Source: JAGNKE01 sp964583335
Lineage (GTDB): Bacteria; Pseudomonadota; Alphaproteobacteria; Micavibrionales; Micavibrionaceae
Length of the DNA: 64,000 bases
Assembly: GCA_964583335.1 (NCBI GenBank)
Contig: CAZOVG010000009.1
Coordinates: 62,001-126,000 of the forward strand
Direction: 5' to 3'
In this document: in pieces, positions 8,721-17,420 of the stretch
How positions within the stretch are numbered: position 1 is the first letter of the stretch
Layout: every line of letters starts with the position of its first letter
Made by a program: the position numbers and the translations under genes
The notes under the pieces: generated by a model
Seen by the model: only the letters and a program-made list of their open reading frames with translations
Databases searched by the model: none
What the model was told of the DNA's origin: nothing

Positions 8721-9574
8721 GCCTCGTCGGCGTCCTGCCCGCCCATTCCCGGCATGGTGCGCTGGATTTTCCGCTCGTAATATTTCCGGTAACGCTCGGT
8801 CATCAGGGTCGTCTGCACCACGATGCACACATCCGTCGTGTTGAACTGCTCGTCGATCACCGCGCCGCCCCCGATCGTCGCGCCCAGCCGCAAATACCCC
8901 TTGATCAGCGGCGGCAGGCTCGCGAAAACGCGCTTTTCGTTAAAGGATTCCTTGGGCACGATATTCATCTCGACATACCGGTGCGCCAGCGCCACGGGCC
9001 GGATGCTCGCCTCGGTCGGATGATAATGATGAAGATAGGAAAGCTGCGGCCCCAGCGCCTGAATATCCGTGCCCGGAAAACTCGCGCAGCCGAACAAAAG
9101 GTCGATATGGTGGTGCGTGATATATTCCGCGATGCCCTGCCAGAGCAAATTCAGGATGGGTTTCGTGCGGTAGGGTGCCAGCACGCAAGACCGCCCAAGC
9201 TCGAGAAGCGATTGCCCCGAGCGCACCAGCGGCGAAACGTCGTACTCGTCCTCGGAATAGAACCGCCCGAATTTCTGCGCCACCTCCTGCCGGATCAGAC
9301 GGTACGTCCCGACGATGGTTTCCTGCCCCGTGGCCGGATCGCGGGCCAGCACGATCAGATGGTCGGCAATTGCGTCGAACGCGTCGAAATCGCGCTTCTG
9401 CGCGAGCATCTCCGGGCTGGGTTCGGCCTTATATTCTTCATAAAAAACGGCGTAGCGCAGCCTCTGCGCCTCCTCGATCTCCGCGCCCGACTTGGCCAGC
9501 CGCACATACGCGAAGGCGGCGGAGGAATCGGCGTCTGTTGCGGCGGGAGGAGGGGCTGCGTTCATCAGGCTCAT
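8717..9574 (-). CDS. olsB: L-ornithine N-alpha-acyltransferase, OlsB-like (GNAT fold)
   Basis: OlsB transfers a 3-hydroxyacyl group from acyl-ACP to ornithine, the first step of ornithine lipid synthesis. The 285-residue protein has the family's typical EEAQRLRYAVFYEEY, DHLIVLARD, GTYRLIR and LLELGRSCVLAPYR segments and a C-terminal KGYLRLGA block. The same family includes bacterial hemolysin-like acyltransferases, so the substrate is inferred from the adjacent acyltransferase. ATG at 9574 is used; a TTG at 9610 would add 12 basic residues. Confidence 0.85.
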   Translation of the reverse strand: MSLMNAAPPPAATDADSSAAFAYVRLAKSGAEIEEAQRLRYAVFYEEYKAEPSPEMLAQKRDFDAFDAIADHLIVLARDPATGQETIVGTYRLIRQEVAQKFGRFYSEDEYDVSPLVRSGQSLLELGRSCVLAPYRTKPILNLLWQGIAEYITHHHIDLLFGCASFPGTDIQALGPQLSYLHHYHPTEASIRPVALAHRYVEMNIVPKESFNEKRVFASLPPLIKGYLRLGATIGGGAVIDEQFNTTDVCIVVQTTLMTERYRKYYERKIQRTMPGMGGQDADEA

Positions 9575-9742
9575 AAAAAAGATTTTGCGCCCGCACCGCC
9601 TTCGGATCAATCCAGAATTATCCGATGCGCGGGCATGCAGTGTTCCAAAGCGGATATCCTAAAGAAACCCCCGTTATGGTCAAGCGGATTGTGCCCGTCC
9701 GGACATTTTACGGCGCGGGCTGAATGCGCGCTTTACCCGCGA

Positions 9743-9767
9743 CCACGCACGGCGTTAAAGTGCGTGG
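9743..9767 (+). promoter_or_regulatory. Perfect inverted repeat abutting the phosphatase start codon
   Basis: CCACGCAC at 9743-9750 and GTGCGTGG at 9760-9767 are exact reverse complements separated by nine bases, and the ATG at 9768 follows directly. No Shine-Dalgarno sequence is visible. In RNA it would form an 8-bp hairpin over the initiation region; in DNA it could be an operator. Role inferred. Confidence 0.5.
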
Positions 9768-10232
9768 ATGACCCTACGCCATGCCTCGATCCTGTTCGTA
9801 TGCACCGGAAACATCTGCCGCTCCCCGACGGCGGAGGGCATCCTGCGCCACAGGCTGATCGAACAAGGCAGGCTGGAGGATTTCCTGATTGACTCGGCGG
9901 CAACCCATTCATGGAACGTCGGCAACCCGCCCGACCCCCGCACCGCCGCCGTCGCAAGGCAGAACGGCGTCAGCCTCGACGGGCTCAAGGCCCGCAAGAT
10001 CCGCCCCGCCGATTTTCACGACTTCGGACTGATCCTCGCGATGGACAACACCCACCTCGCCGCCCTTCGCGCTCACGCGCCGGACGATGCGGCGGCTGAA
10101 ATCCGGCTCTTCATAGAGGGCGCGGAGGTGCCCGACCCCTATTACGGGGAGATGGAGGGCTTTCACCGAGTTTATGAAATGATTGACCGGGGCGTCGGCG
10201 ACATTCTGGAAATGATACTCGCGCAAGATTGA
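9768..10232 (+). CDS. Low molecular weight protein-tyrosine phosphatase
   Basis: This 154-residue cytosolic phosphatase has the catalytic loop CTGNICRS at residues 12-19 (CX5RS, with Cys as nucleophile and Arg binding phosphate) and the general-acid loop DPYY near residue 124. Length is normal for the family. Bacterial members dephosphorylate tyrosine kinases or act on small phosphoesters; here no exopolysaccharide kinase lies nearby, so the target is unknown. Its start codon sits at the edge of a perfect inverted repeat. Confidence 0.92.
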   Translation: MTLRHASILFVCTGNICRSPTAEGILRHRLIEQGRLEDFLIDSAATHSWNVGNPPDPRTAAVARQNGVSLDGLKARKIRPADFHDFGLILAMDNTHLAALRAHAPDDAAAEIRLFIEGAEVPDPYYGEMEGFHRVYEMIDRGVGDILEMILAQD

Positions 10233-10300
10233 ACGCTTGACAAAACCCGCCGGCGGACGCTCAATGCCCGCAGGGGCCGCACCCGAACGGATCAGGCATC

Positions 10301-11083
10301 ATGGAAGACGACGGAAAAAATCCGGGCATCAAGAAACCCGCTTATAAGACCAGCGCGGACAAGCTGCTCCTTGAAAACATCAGCGGCAAGGACGGTAAGG
10401 ACCGCGGGACCGCCGCCCGGCTGCGCGGCTATCTTCTGGCCGGAATTCTGGTGACCGCGCCGATTACCATAACGATCTATCTAACCTACATTTTTCTGAC
10501 CTTCATCGACTCGAAGGTCGCGTTCGTCCTGCCCGAAGATTGGTATCAGGCCCTCTATGGCAAGGCCACGATCCCGGGGATCGGCCTTCTGGTCGCCCTG
10601 ACGTTCTTTATCTGCGTGGGCTGGCTCGCCACCAACTTTCTGGGGCGTATCGTCATTGTAATCTCCGAGAAGATTCTGGCGCGTATGCCGATTATTCGGA
10701 GCATCTACGGCGCGACCAAGCAGATCATGGAAACCGTGATGACCAGCCAGTCCAACGCGTTTCGTGAGGTCGTCATGTTCGAATATCCGCGCAAGGGGAT
10801 ATGGAGCTTGGGCTTTGTAACCGGAACGTCCGAAGGCGAGGTTCAGGAGTTGACCGAACAGGAAACCATAAACATCTTCGTGCCGACGACCCCCAACCCG
10901 ACCTCTGGCTTTTTGCTCTTCGTTCCCAAAAAAGACCTGATTTTTCTGGAAATGAGCGTGGAAGAGGGGATAAAACTGGTCGTCTCCGGCGGTATGATCT
11001 CGCCCGATCCGAAGAAAAGGCGTCAAAAGAAACAAGCGGCGGAAGCCGCAGCGGCCCTGCCCGCGAAGGAAGGAAACCCCTGA
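10301..11083 (+). CDS. DUF502 family membrane protein
   Basis: This 260-residue inner-membrane protein has two hydrophobic segments (about residues 44-70 and 93-120), followed by the DUF502 core ARMPIIRSIYGATKQIMETV and the GFVTG...IFVPTTPNPTSGFL block. The N- and C-termini are charged and probably cytosolic. The family is widespread and of unproven function. It precedes cysE by 47 bases in the same direction and may share its transcript. Confidence 0.9.
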   Translation: MEDDGKNPGIKKPAYKTSADKLLLENISGKDGKDRGTAARLRGYLLAGILVTAPITITIYLTYIFLTFIDSKVAFVLPEDWYQALYGKATIPGIGLLVALTFFICVGWLATNFLGRIVIVISEKILARMPIIRSIYGATKQIMETVMTSQSNAFREVVMFEYPRKGIWSLGFVTGTSEGEVQELTEQETINIFVPTTPNPTSGFLLFVPKKDLIFLEMSVEEGIKLVVSGGMISPDPKKRRQKKQAAEAAAALPAKEGNP

Positions 11084-11130
11084 AAGGGGTGGCCAGACCG
11101 GACGAACCGGATGGAAAGAAGGAATAAACG

Positions 11131-11811
11131 ATGAGCGAACTGATCAAATCCATACGCGAACGCGACCCCGCCCAGCCCACCTTCGCCGAGGTGCTGTTTG
11201 CCTATAACGGCTTTCACGCCGTCGTCCTGCACCGTGTGAACAATTTCATCTGGAATCTGGGCCTGCGGGCGCTGGCGCGGCTTTTCGCCAACATCACACG
11301 CATGTTCACGGGCGTGGAAATCCACCCCGAAGCCACCATCGGCAAGAATCTCTTCATCGACCACGGCACGGGCGTCGTGATCGGCCAGACCGCCGTGATC
11401 GGCGATAACGTCACTATCTATCACGGCGTGACGCTGGGCGGCGTGGGCCGCACGGGCGGCGTAAACGGCAAGCGTCACCCCACCGTCGAATCCGGCGTCA
11501 TCATCGGCGCGGGATCGCAGCTTCTGGGCGATATTACAATAGGCGAGGGCGCGAAGATCGGCGCCAACTCGGTCGTCACGACCGACATCCCCGCCCACGC
11601 CACCGCCATCGGCATCCCGGCCCGCGTCGTCGGCGGCGACGACAAGGCCCGGGCCTACGGTATGCCCAGCCGTGAGGAGATGAGCGACCTCATCACCACG
11701 ATGGATTGCCTGATCCGCGAAATGGGCAGGATCAAGAAAGAGCTCAATCTAAATGATGAAAAAGATTGCGCAACGCCTTGTGAAAGCGACAAAAAAGACG
11801 CGGCCGAGTAA
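11131..11811 (+). CDS. cysE: Serine O-acetyltransferase
   Basis: CysE acetylates L-serine with acetyl-CoA to O-acetylserine, the substrate of the CysK encoded at 36641. The 226-residue protein is of the shorter EpsC-like type. It has left-handed beta-helix hexapeptide repeats from about residue 65, with catalytic-site elements FIDHGTGVVIGQ and YHGVTLGG, and the GKRHPT loop. The C-terminal tail is long and charged (about residues 175-226). An AAGGA ribosome site precedes the ATG. Confidence 0.93.
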   Translation: MSELIKSIRERDPAQPTFAEVLFAYNGFHAVVLHRVNNFIWNLGLRALARLFANITRMFTGVEIHPEATIGKNLFIDHGTGVVIGQTAVIGDNVTIYHGVTLGGVGRTGGVNGKRHPTVESGVIIGAGSQLLGDITIGEGAKIGANSVVTTDIPAHATAIGIPARVVGGDDKARAYGMPSREEMSDLITTMDCLIREMGRIKKELNLNDEKDCATPCESDKKDAAE

Positions 11812-11817
11812 TCGAAA

Positions 11818-12789
11818 TCACGGACGCAGCGGCGTGCCCCGCGAAACCGTCTCGGCATACGGATCGGAATCGCGCCGCATCCAGTCTTCCTCCGGCTTAA
11901 GCGGCAGATCGAGCGAGCCCGGCTTGCTCTTGGGCTCATAGGGCGGCCCGACATCAAGCCCGCCCTGCGGAACATACGCATACGTCAGGAATTCATATCG
12001 TCCCAGCGCCGCGGTGCGCGGATCGGTGATCACCGCCCCGGTATCGTCGCGGTTCGTGACGCGTCCGGCCCCCGTCTGCGGATGCGCGCCTTCCTTCTGC
12101 GACCATGTGCCGTCAGCGTTTTCCCGCACGAAATGATAATCCATCGCGGGCACGTCGCCCTGCGGTCCGCCCGGAAGGGGCGGGCGGGTATAGACCGCCA
12201 CCCGGTAATACCCCTCAAGCGGCTGGGCGTTCGCGCCGCCGATCATGGCGCCGTCGGCCTCGATGGCCTTGACCAGCTCTTGCTGAAAGGTTTTGTAATC
12301 GCTGTCGCCGCGCGAACTGAAATCGAAACTTCCGCGTTCGCCCGGCACGTCGCCGCCCTGGCGGTAACGGTCCATGTCGTTCATCGCATAGGAATAACAG
12401 TTGGCGTAATCCTGAAACCCTTGCGCTAGATACGCCTCGCGGGCCAGCGGCTCGAACCGCTCGGCCTCCGCGCGCGTCATCCCGAACCGCGCGGCGACCT
12501 TATCCAGATCGCCCTTCGACTGTTCCACCGCCTGATTGAACTGCACCAGCGCGTCCTGCGTCCGTTCCACCGGGGCGCGGTCCAGCCTGTGGGCGGCCAT
12601 GCGCATGTCGGTCTCTGTGGCGGGGCGGCGGGCTTCGGTGCTCCCCAGAACCCGCAGCAAAATCTCGCGGTGAAATAGCGAAAATGCGGTCAGGTCGGCG
12701 TTCGAGACGCGGCTGTTCCACACCTCCGGCTCATAGGCCGGGGCGGAGGGATTACCGCTCTGTCCGCTTTGACTGCTGCTCACGTTCAC
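11818..12789 (-). CDS. Unknown protein with candidate Cys-His catalytic pair
   Basis: This 323-residue protein has no signal peptide. The first 120 residues are charged and helical with a low-complexity Ser/Gly/Pro start. The second half holds NCYSYA with Cys131, then MDYHF with His219, then a DGTWSQKEGAHP block and a DPRTAALGRYEFL strand. Cys in NCxxYA followed about 90 residues later by DYHF-W resembles papain-like or NlpC/P60-type amidase folds, but I cannot place it in a named family. It lies just downstream of recG on the same strand. Peptidase or amidase activity is a hypothesis. Confidence 0.6.
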   Translation of the reverse strand: MNVSSSQSGQSGNPSAPAYEPEVWNSRVSNADLTAFSLFHREILLRVLGSTEARRPATETDMRMAAHRLDRAPVERTQDALVQFNQAVEQSKGDLDKVAARFGMTRAEAERFEPLAREAYLAQGFQDYANCYSYAMNDMDRYRQGGDVPGERGSFDFSSRGDSDYKTFQQELVKAIEADGAMIGGANAQPLEGYYRVAVYTRPPLPGGPQGDVPAMDYHFVRENADGTWSQKEGAHPQTGAGRVTNRDDTGAVITDPRTAALGRYEFLTYAYVPQGGLDVGPPYEPKSKPGSLDLPLKPEEDWMRRDSDPYAETVSRGTPLRP

Positions 12790-12848
12790 CTGTTATTTTT
12801 ATAAAACCCGCTAAAGCTTTGCAATTATGGCAAATTTTCAGGAAAATT

Positions 12849-14936
12849 TCAACCACTCTGGAAATAGGCGATGGCCTGATCCCGCTCAAAAAGATAAAGC
12901 AAAGTCCGCAAAGCCGCGCCGCGCTTGGTTTTCAGCCCGGCATCCTTCGAAACGATGAGTTTCGCATCATCCCGCGCCGCCGCCAGTAATTCCCCGTGCA
13001 CGGACAGGTCCGCCAGCCGGAACGCCGCCAGCCCGCTCTGCCGAAGGCCCAGAAGATCCCCCGCGCCGCGCAGCTCCAGATCCTTCTCGGCGATGATAAA
13101 CCCGTCCTCCGTATCCCGCAGGGTCGATAGCCGCTCCTTCGCGGTGACCCCGAGCGGCCCGGAAAACAGCAGAAAACAATAGGATTGATCCGCCCCGCGC
13201 CCGACACGCCCGCGCAACTGATGCAACTGCGCGAGGCCGAACCGCTCCGCATGCTCGATCACCATGATCGTCGCCTCCGGCACGTTCACCCCGACCTCGA
13301 TCACGGTGGTGGAAACGAGAATATCAAGCTCCCCCGCGATAAACCGCTCCATCACAGCGTCCTTCTCTGTGGGCTTCATGCGCCCGTGAATAAGGCCCGT
13401 GCGCTCCCCGAACGTCTGGCGCAAAATATCGTAACGCTCCTCCGCCGCCGCAAGGTCGATCAGCTCGGACTCCTCCACCAGCGGGCAGACCCAATAAACC
13501 CGGTGCCCCTCGCGCGCCTTCACGCGCAGCCGTTCGATCAGCGTATCCATTTTCTCGACGGGCAGCAAAAGCGTGTCGATCGGCTTGCGCCCCGGCGGCT
13601 TCTCGTCCAGCTTTGAAACGTCAAGATCGCCGTAAGCGGTGAGCGCAAGCGTGCGCGGAATGGGCGTGGCCGTCATCACAAGCAAATCCACCCCCGCATT
13701 CTTGCTCGCCAGTTCCAGCCGTTGCTGCACCCCGAAACGGTGCTGCTCGTCGATCACCGCAAGGCCGAGATCGTGGTAAAGCACGTCGCGCTGGAAGATC
13801 GCATGCGTGCCGATGATAATCTGCGCCGCGCCGTTTCGGATTTGCGAAAGCAGCGTGTCGCGAACCTTGCCCTTGTCCCGCCCGGTCAGCACGACCGCGC
13901 GAATCCCCGCCGCGCGAAAAAGCGGCGCCAGAGTCTGCGCATGCTGCCGCGCCAGAATTTCCGTGGGCGCCATCAGCGCGGCCTGATGCCCGGCCTCCAC
14001 GGCGTTCAGCATGGCAAGGCACGCGACCACGGTTTTCCCGCTGCCCACGTCCCCCTGCAACAACCTCAGCATCCGCAAGGGTTTTTGCATATCTGCGTCG
14101 ATCTCGCCGAGGCTGCGTTGCTGCGCCCCCGTAAGACTGAAAGGCAGGGCGGCCAGAATTTTTTCGCGCAGCACGGTCGAGGGGGCATAGCTTCGCCCCT
14201 CAACCGCCCGCTGGTGCTCGCGCACAAGAATAAGCGTCAACTGGTTGGCCAGCAATTCATCGTAAGCCAGCCGCGCCCGCGCGGGATGCAGCGGCGAAAG
14301 GTCGGCCTCCCCCTGCGGCGCGTGAACGGAGAGCAGCGCATCCTTCCAGTCCGGCCAACGGTTGCGGGCCTTGTAACTTTCGTCCAGCCACTCCGGCAGT
14401 TCGGGAACCATCCCCCGCGCGCTGGCCAGAAGTTTATTGAGCAGCTTGTTGGTCACGCCCTGCGTAAGCGGATAGATCGGCTCGATCCGCTCGATCAGGC
14501 TGCGCTCCTCCGGCTTGCCGATCGCGTCTGGATGCACCATTTGCGGCTGCCCCTGAAAATATTCCACCCGCCCGCTGACCAGAACGGTCTGGCCCTCCGG
14601 CAGCTGCTTGAGCAACCAGTCCTTTTTCGCGTGGAAGAACACGAGGCTTATGACGCCCGTATCGTCATGACAGGAAATGCGGTAGGGAAGCCCCTTGCGC
14701 TTGGAGGGGGTGTGCTTGCCCACGGTGAGAGTCAGCGTCGCCACGCGCCCGTTCTGGGCCTGCGCCACGCCGCCGGAAAACCGCCGATCCACGAAATCGA
14801 CGGGCCGGTGCCAGAGCAGGTCGAGCACCTTCGGCCCGCCGACGAGCTTTTCCAGAAGCTGTGCATTGCGCGGTCCCACGCCGGGAAGGATCGAGAGCGG
14901 GCGGAAGAGGGGATCGAGATCGAACGGCCGGCTCAT
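12849..14936 (-). CDS. recG: ATP-dependent DNA helicase RecG
   Basis: RecG remodels stalled replication forks and Holliday junctions. The 695-residue protein has the N-terminal wedge/OB domain, then helicase motifs: GDVGSGKTVVA (Walker A), DEQHRFG (Walker B), TATPIPRT (motif III), and QLRGRVGRG near the C-terminus. Length is standard. It is encoded opposite sdhE and near mfd, a common alphaproteobacterial arrangement in which sdhE separates recG from mfd. Confidence 0.97.
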   Translation of the reverse strand: MSRPFDLDPLFRPLSILPGVGPRNAQLLEKLVGGPKVLDLLWHRPVDFVDRRFSGGVAQAQNGRVATLTLTVGKHTPSKRKGLPYRISCHDDTGVISLVFFHAKKDWLLKQLPEGQTVLVSGRVEYFQGQPQMVHPDAIGKPEERSLIERIEPIYPLTQGVTNKLLNKLLASARGMVPELPEWLDESYKARNRWPDWKDALLSVHAPQGEADLSPLHPARARLAYDELLANQLTLILVREHQRAVEGRSYAPSTVLREKILAALPFSLTGAQQRSLGEIDADMQKPLRMLRLLQGDVGSGKTVVACLAMLNAVEAGHQAALMAPTEILARQHAQTLAPLFRAAGIRAVVLTGRDKGKVRDTLLSQIRNGAAQIIIGTHAIFQRDVLYHDLGLAVIDEQHRFGVQQRLELASKNAGVDLLVMTATPIPRTLALTAYGDLDVSKLDEKPPGRKPIDTLLLPVEKMDTLIERLRVKAREGHRVYWVCPLVEESELIDLAAAEERYDILRQTFGERTGLIHGRMKPTEKDAVMERFIAGELDILVSTTVIEVGVNVPEATIMVIEHAERFGLAQLHQLRGRVGRGADQSYCFLLFSGPLGVTAKERLSTLRDTEDGFIIAEKDLELRGAGDLLGLRQSGLAAFRLADLSVHGELLAAARDDAKLIVSKDAGLKTKRGAALRTLLYLFERDQAIAYFQSG

Positions 14937-14946
14937 GGTCTTGCGG

Positions 14947-15918
14947 TCACGGTTCGGGCGGCGCCAGCGCGGCCTCGCGCTTGATCTTATGGCTCAGCTG
15001 CACGGCGTAATAGCTGATCCCCACGAGCAAAAACCCCATCAGCATGATCGCCAGAGGCCAGCCCGTGATGTCCTTGAAATATTCATCCGTGTAATAGCCG
15101 AGGAACCCCAGAAGCCCGAACGTGCCGACCAGCAGCATCGTCCGGCTGTGCATCCGCACGCTCACCCACATTAAAATAATCGAAACGGGCAGGAGCACAA
15201 TATCGAGCGGCGAATGATGGACCAGATCGTAAACCGACCACAGCAGCCCGATCCCGCCGATGAAATACCAGAACGCGGCAATGGGTTTGTGCACGCTGCG
15301 GTCGATGCTCCAAGCGACCATAAGAATCGAAAGGCTCATCCCCAGTCCGAAAATCTCCTCATCCACCTCGCACCGTTCCATCAGGATCCCGGCGAAGGCG
15401 TTGAAGAACAGATACCCGAAGAACAGCAGGCTCGTGCGCCGGAACGCCACGAAGCACAAAAGATATTGCGCGGCCAGAATCCCGAAGACGATGAGCGCGG
15501 CCAGCTGCGCGTCGTTTCCGTCGGCATATTCATCAAGAAAGACGAACATCCCCACGGGCTGCAACACGGCCGCCTTGAGGAACAGCGGCGTAGAGGCCGC
15601 GCGGAACCGCTCGTCCTTGAGCGTGATGATCCCGAACAGGAACGCGCCGATCCCCGGCCCGAACGTGATGGTGACGCGCGCGAAAGACCCGAGATCGGGC
15701 CACATCATCGCCATGTAAAGCCCCAGCCCGCCGAACACGAACACCGCGCCGATATAGCCCAGAAGCCGCGAAAGCCACGCGGCGCTCTTGTCCTGAAGCC
15801 CCGCGCGGGTCATATAGGCCGCGATCTCGTCCGGCGTGATGGCGTTCTCGCGAGCCAGTTCGCCGATCTGCGCCAGCGCCTTGGCCTTCGCCTCGGAAAG
15901 GGGAGGCGCGCCGGTCAT
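14947..15918 (-). CDS. DUF2157-like polytopic membrane protein
   Basis: This 323-residue protein has a cytosolic N-terminal helical part (about 50 residues, with EITPDE-like helix-turn features) followed by about nine or ten hydrophobic segments. The pattern of a short soluble head, then YIGAVFVFGGLGLYMAMMW, fits DUF2157 membrane proteins. Its start overlaps the stop of the anchored protein at 15915 by four bases, so the two are coupled, and recG follows ten bases downstream on the same strand. Function unknown. Confidence 0.7.
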   Translation of the reverse strand: MTGAPPLSEAKAKALAQIGELARENAITPDEIAAYMTRAGLQDKSAAWLSRLLGYIGAVFVFGGLGLYMAMMWPDLGSFARVTITFGPGIGAFLFGIITLKDERFRAASTPLFLKAAVLQPVGMFVFLDEYADGNDAQLAALIVFGILAAQYLLCFVAFRRTSLLFFGYLFFNAFAGILMERCEVDEEIFGLGMSLSILMVAWSIDRSVHKPIAAFWYFIGGIGLLWSVYDLVHHSPLDIVLLPVSIILMWVSVRMHSRTMLLVGTFGLLGFLGYYTDEYFKDITGWPLAIMLMGFLLVGISYYAVQLSHKIKREAALAPPEP

Positions 15919-16511
15919 GGTGTTTTCTCTTCGGTGACCCAGCCGATCAGCTTGCCGCCGCCGTAATAAAGGCCGCTTTCAGGCTCGATGGGGAAACGGT
16001 GCCGGTCCTTGATGAAGGAATAGCGGTACCCGCCCGAGGCGCCGCCCCCGAAAATCGCGGTCATCAGGTTCCCGCTCCCCCGGTAATCCTCGCGGAAGGT
16101 AAAGCCGTCCGGGCTGGTTGCGAGGTTGCTGAGCGTCATTCCTTCAAGCGCGGGAATGGGCAGAACCGAGGGCTTGGTTAAATCGTCGATCTTGGGCATC
16201 TCGATCTGCTGTCCCTTCTTGGTCTGCGGATCGAACAGGTAAAGCTGTGGAAGATTCCAGTGCTGGATGTTCGTGTCGTTCTTGGGCGGCAGGAAATGAA
16301 GCTCCGCAAGGCCCTTGTCGCTGACCTGGATCTTGTAGGGATATTCGGGATTGTGGGTGTAGTAATAATTGAACGCGAAAACGGCCTTGTAGCGCGGCGG
16401 GTCGATTTTATTCATCGGGAAATTCGCCGAGACGAAAAACACCGCCGAAAGAATGATCGGCAGAGCCAATCCGGCGATCAGGACAAAGTGCTCTTTCAAA
16501 AACGCTTTCAT
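15915..16511 (-). CDS. Membrane-anchored protein of unknown function, partner of the DUF2157-like protein
   Basis: This 198-residue protein has one N-terminal membrane segment (about residues 8-27) and a soluble, probably periplasmic, beta-rich remainder with a Gly-rich GGGASGGYRYSF stretch near residue 160. Its stop overlaps the start of the DUF2157-like gene by four bases. Such pairs, a polytopic DUF2157 protein with a GDYXXLXY-like anchored partner, occur in other bacteria; the exact domain is not confirmed here. It is divergent from sdhE, whose start lies 52 bases away. Confidence 0.65.
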   Translation of the reverse strand: MKAFLKEHFVLIAGLALPIILSAVFFVSANFPMNKIDPPRYKAVFAFNYYYTHNPEYPYKIQVSDKGLAELHFLPPKNDTNIQHWNLPQLYLFDPQTKKGQQIEMPKIDDLTKPSVLPIPALEGMTLSNLATSPDGFTFREDYRGSGNLMTAIFGGGASGGYRYSFIKDRHRFPIEPESGLYYGGGKLIGWVTEEKTP

Positions 16512-16563
16512 GGGGCGGCCATCCTGCTATGCTGTGCGGGTTTCAACAAAGGGTAAACCGCGC

Positions 16564-16851
16564 ATGCCGCAGAATCAAGACGCTTCGGATGAACCGGAAA
16601 TAAACCGCAAAAAGCGCCTGATTTTCCGCTCGTGGCACCGGGGCACGAAGGAGATGGATTTAATTCTGGGTAGTTTCGCCGACGCGCACGTCATGGGCTT
16701 CGGACCTCAGGAGCTGGATCAATATGAACGCATCCTGACCTACAACGACCCGGATCTCTACGGCTGGATCTCCGGCTCGGAGCAGCCGCCCGCCAATATC
16801 ATCGACGATGTGTTCCAGAAAATCCTCGACCACCGCCTGCCCAAAAAATAA
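16564..16851 (+). CDS. sdhE: FAD assembly factor SdhE (succinate dehydrogenase assembly factor 2 family)
   Basis: SdhE promotes covalent attachment of FAD to the flavoprotein subunit of succinate dehydrogenase. The 95-residue protein contains the signature RSWHRGTKEMDLILG, with the RGxxEMD-type motif, and the conserved YERILTYNDPDLYGWISG. ATG at 16564 is chosen because the homologous part starts there; upstream codons belong to the promoter region shared with the divergent membrane-protein operon. Confidence 0.93.
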   Translation: MPQNQDASDEPEINRKKRLIFRSWHRGTKEMDLILGSFADAHVMGFGPQELDQYERILTYNDPDLYGWISGSEQPPANIIDDVFQKILDHRLPKK

Positions 16852-16866
16852 CGGCTCGGGCGCGGG

Positions 16867-17385
16867 TCAAAGATCGTGATACTGGTCCTTGCGGGCCAGA
16901 AGCTTCTTGGGCAGCCGGAGACCCTGTTTTTCCGCGATCTTGAACATCGCGCGTTCGGAAAACCCGCCATAAATCCGGTTGCCGTCATCTTGCACCGCCC
17001 AGTCTTCGAGATCAGCGATCGTGCAGGTATGAAGGGGGTCCAGCGTTCCCTTGTGCGTCACGGGCGGCGTGACAAGCCGAACCTTAAGCGAATCCTCGCC
17101 CTCGCGCTCCAGAACCTCGGCCCACAGATGCTCCACCTGATCCGTGTTTGAGACGAAAAAAAGCTTCACCAGCGCATTCTCGGGAAATTTTTCATAAAGC
17201 TCGAAAAACTGCGGCAGAGTCGCCTTGGCCTTCTCCTCGGCCTCGATCATCAGCGGGTCGTCCGGGTCGGTCATCAGCGGCGCATATTCCGGCAACGGCG
17301 AAACGACGTTCAGGCACACGGCCAGACCGATGACGGACAGCACAAGCGTAATGACGATGAAGGTCAACACTCTCTCTCCAAACAA
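16867..17385 (-). CDS. Membrane-anchored DUF2314-like protein
   Basis: This 172-residue protein has one N-terminal membrane segment (about residues 7-28) and a soluble domain. The features EHLWAEVL, then a short strand, then the CTIADLEDWAV and IYGGFSERAMF pairing, resemble DUF2314. It is convergent with sdhE (15-base gap) and follows btaB by 35 bases on the same strand. No function is known for this family; the call rests on motif spacing by eye. Confidence 0.65.
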   Translation of the reverse strand: MFGERVLTFIVITLVLSVIGLAVCLNVVSPLPEYAPLMTDPDDPLMIEAEEKAKATLPQFFELYEKFPENALVKLFFVSNTDQVEHLWAEVLEREGEDSLKVRLVTPPVTHKGTLDPLHTCTIADLEDWAVQDDGNRIYGGFSERAMFKIAEKQGLRLPKKLLARKDQYHDL

Positions 17386-17420
17386 TCCCGGCTCAGGCGG
17401 CCGGGATAAACCACGGGGCG

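Noticed and set aside
7981..8828. Extended olsA start upstream at 8828
   Set aside because: The extra residues (Arg/Asp/Gly-rich) lie inside the olsB-like gene, and ATG at 8720 overlaps its stop as ATGA.
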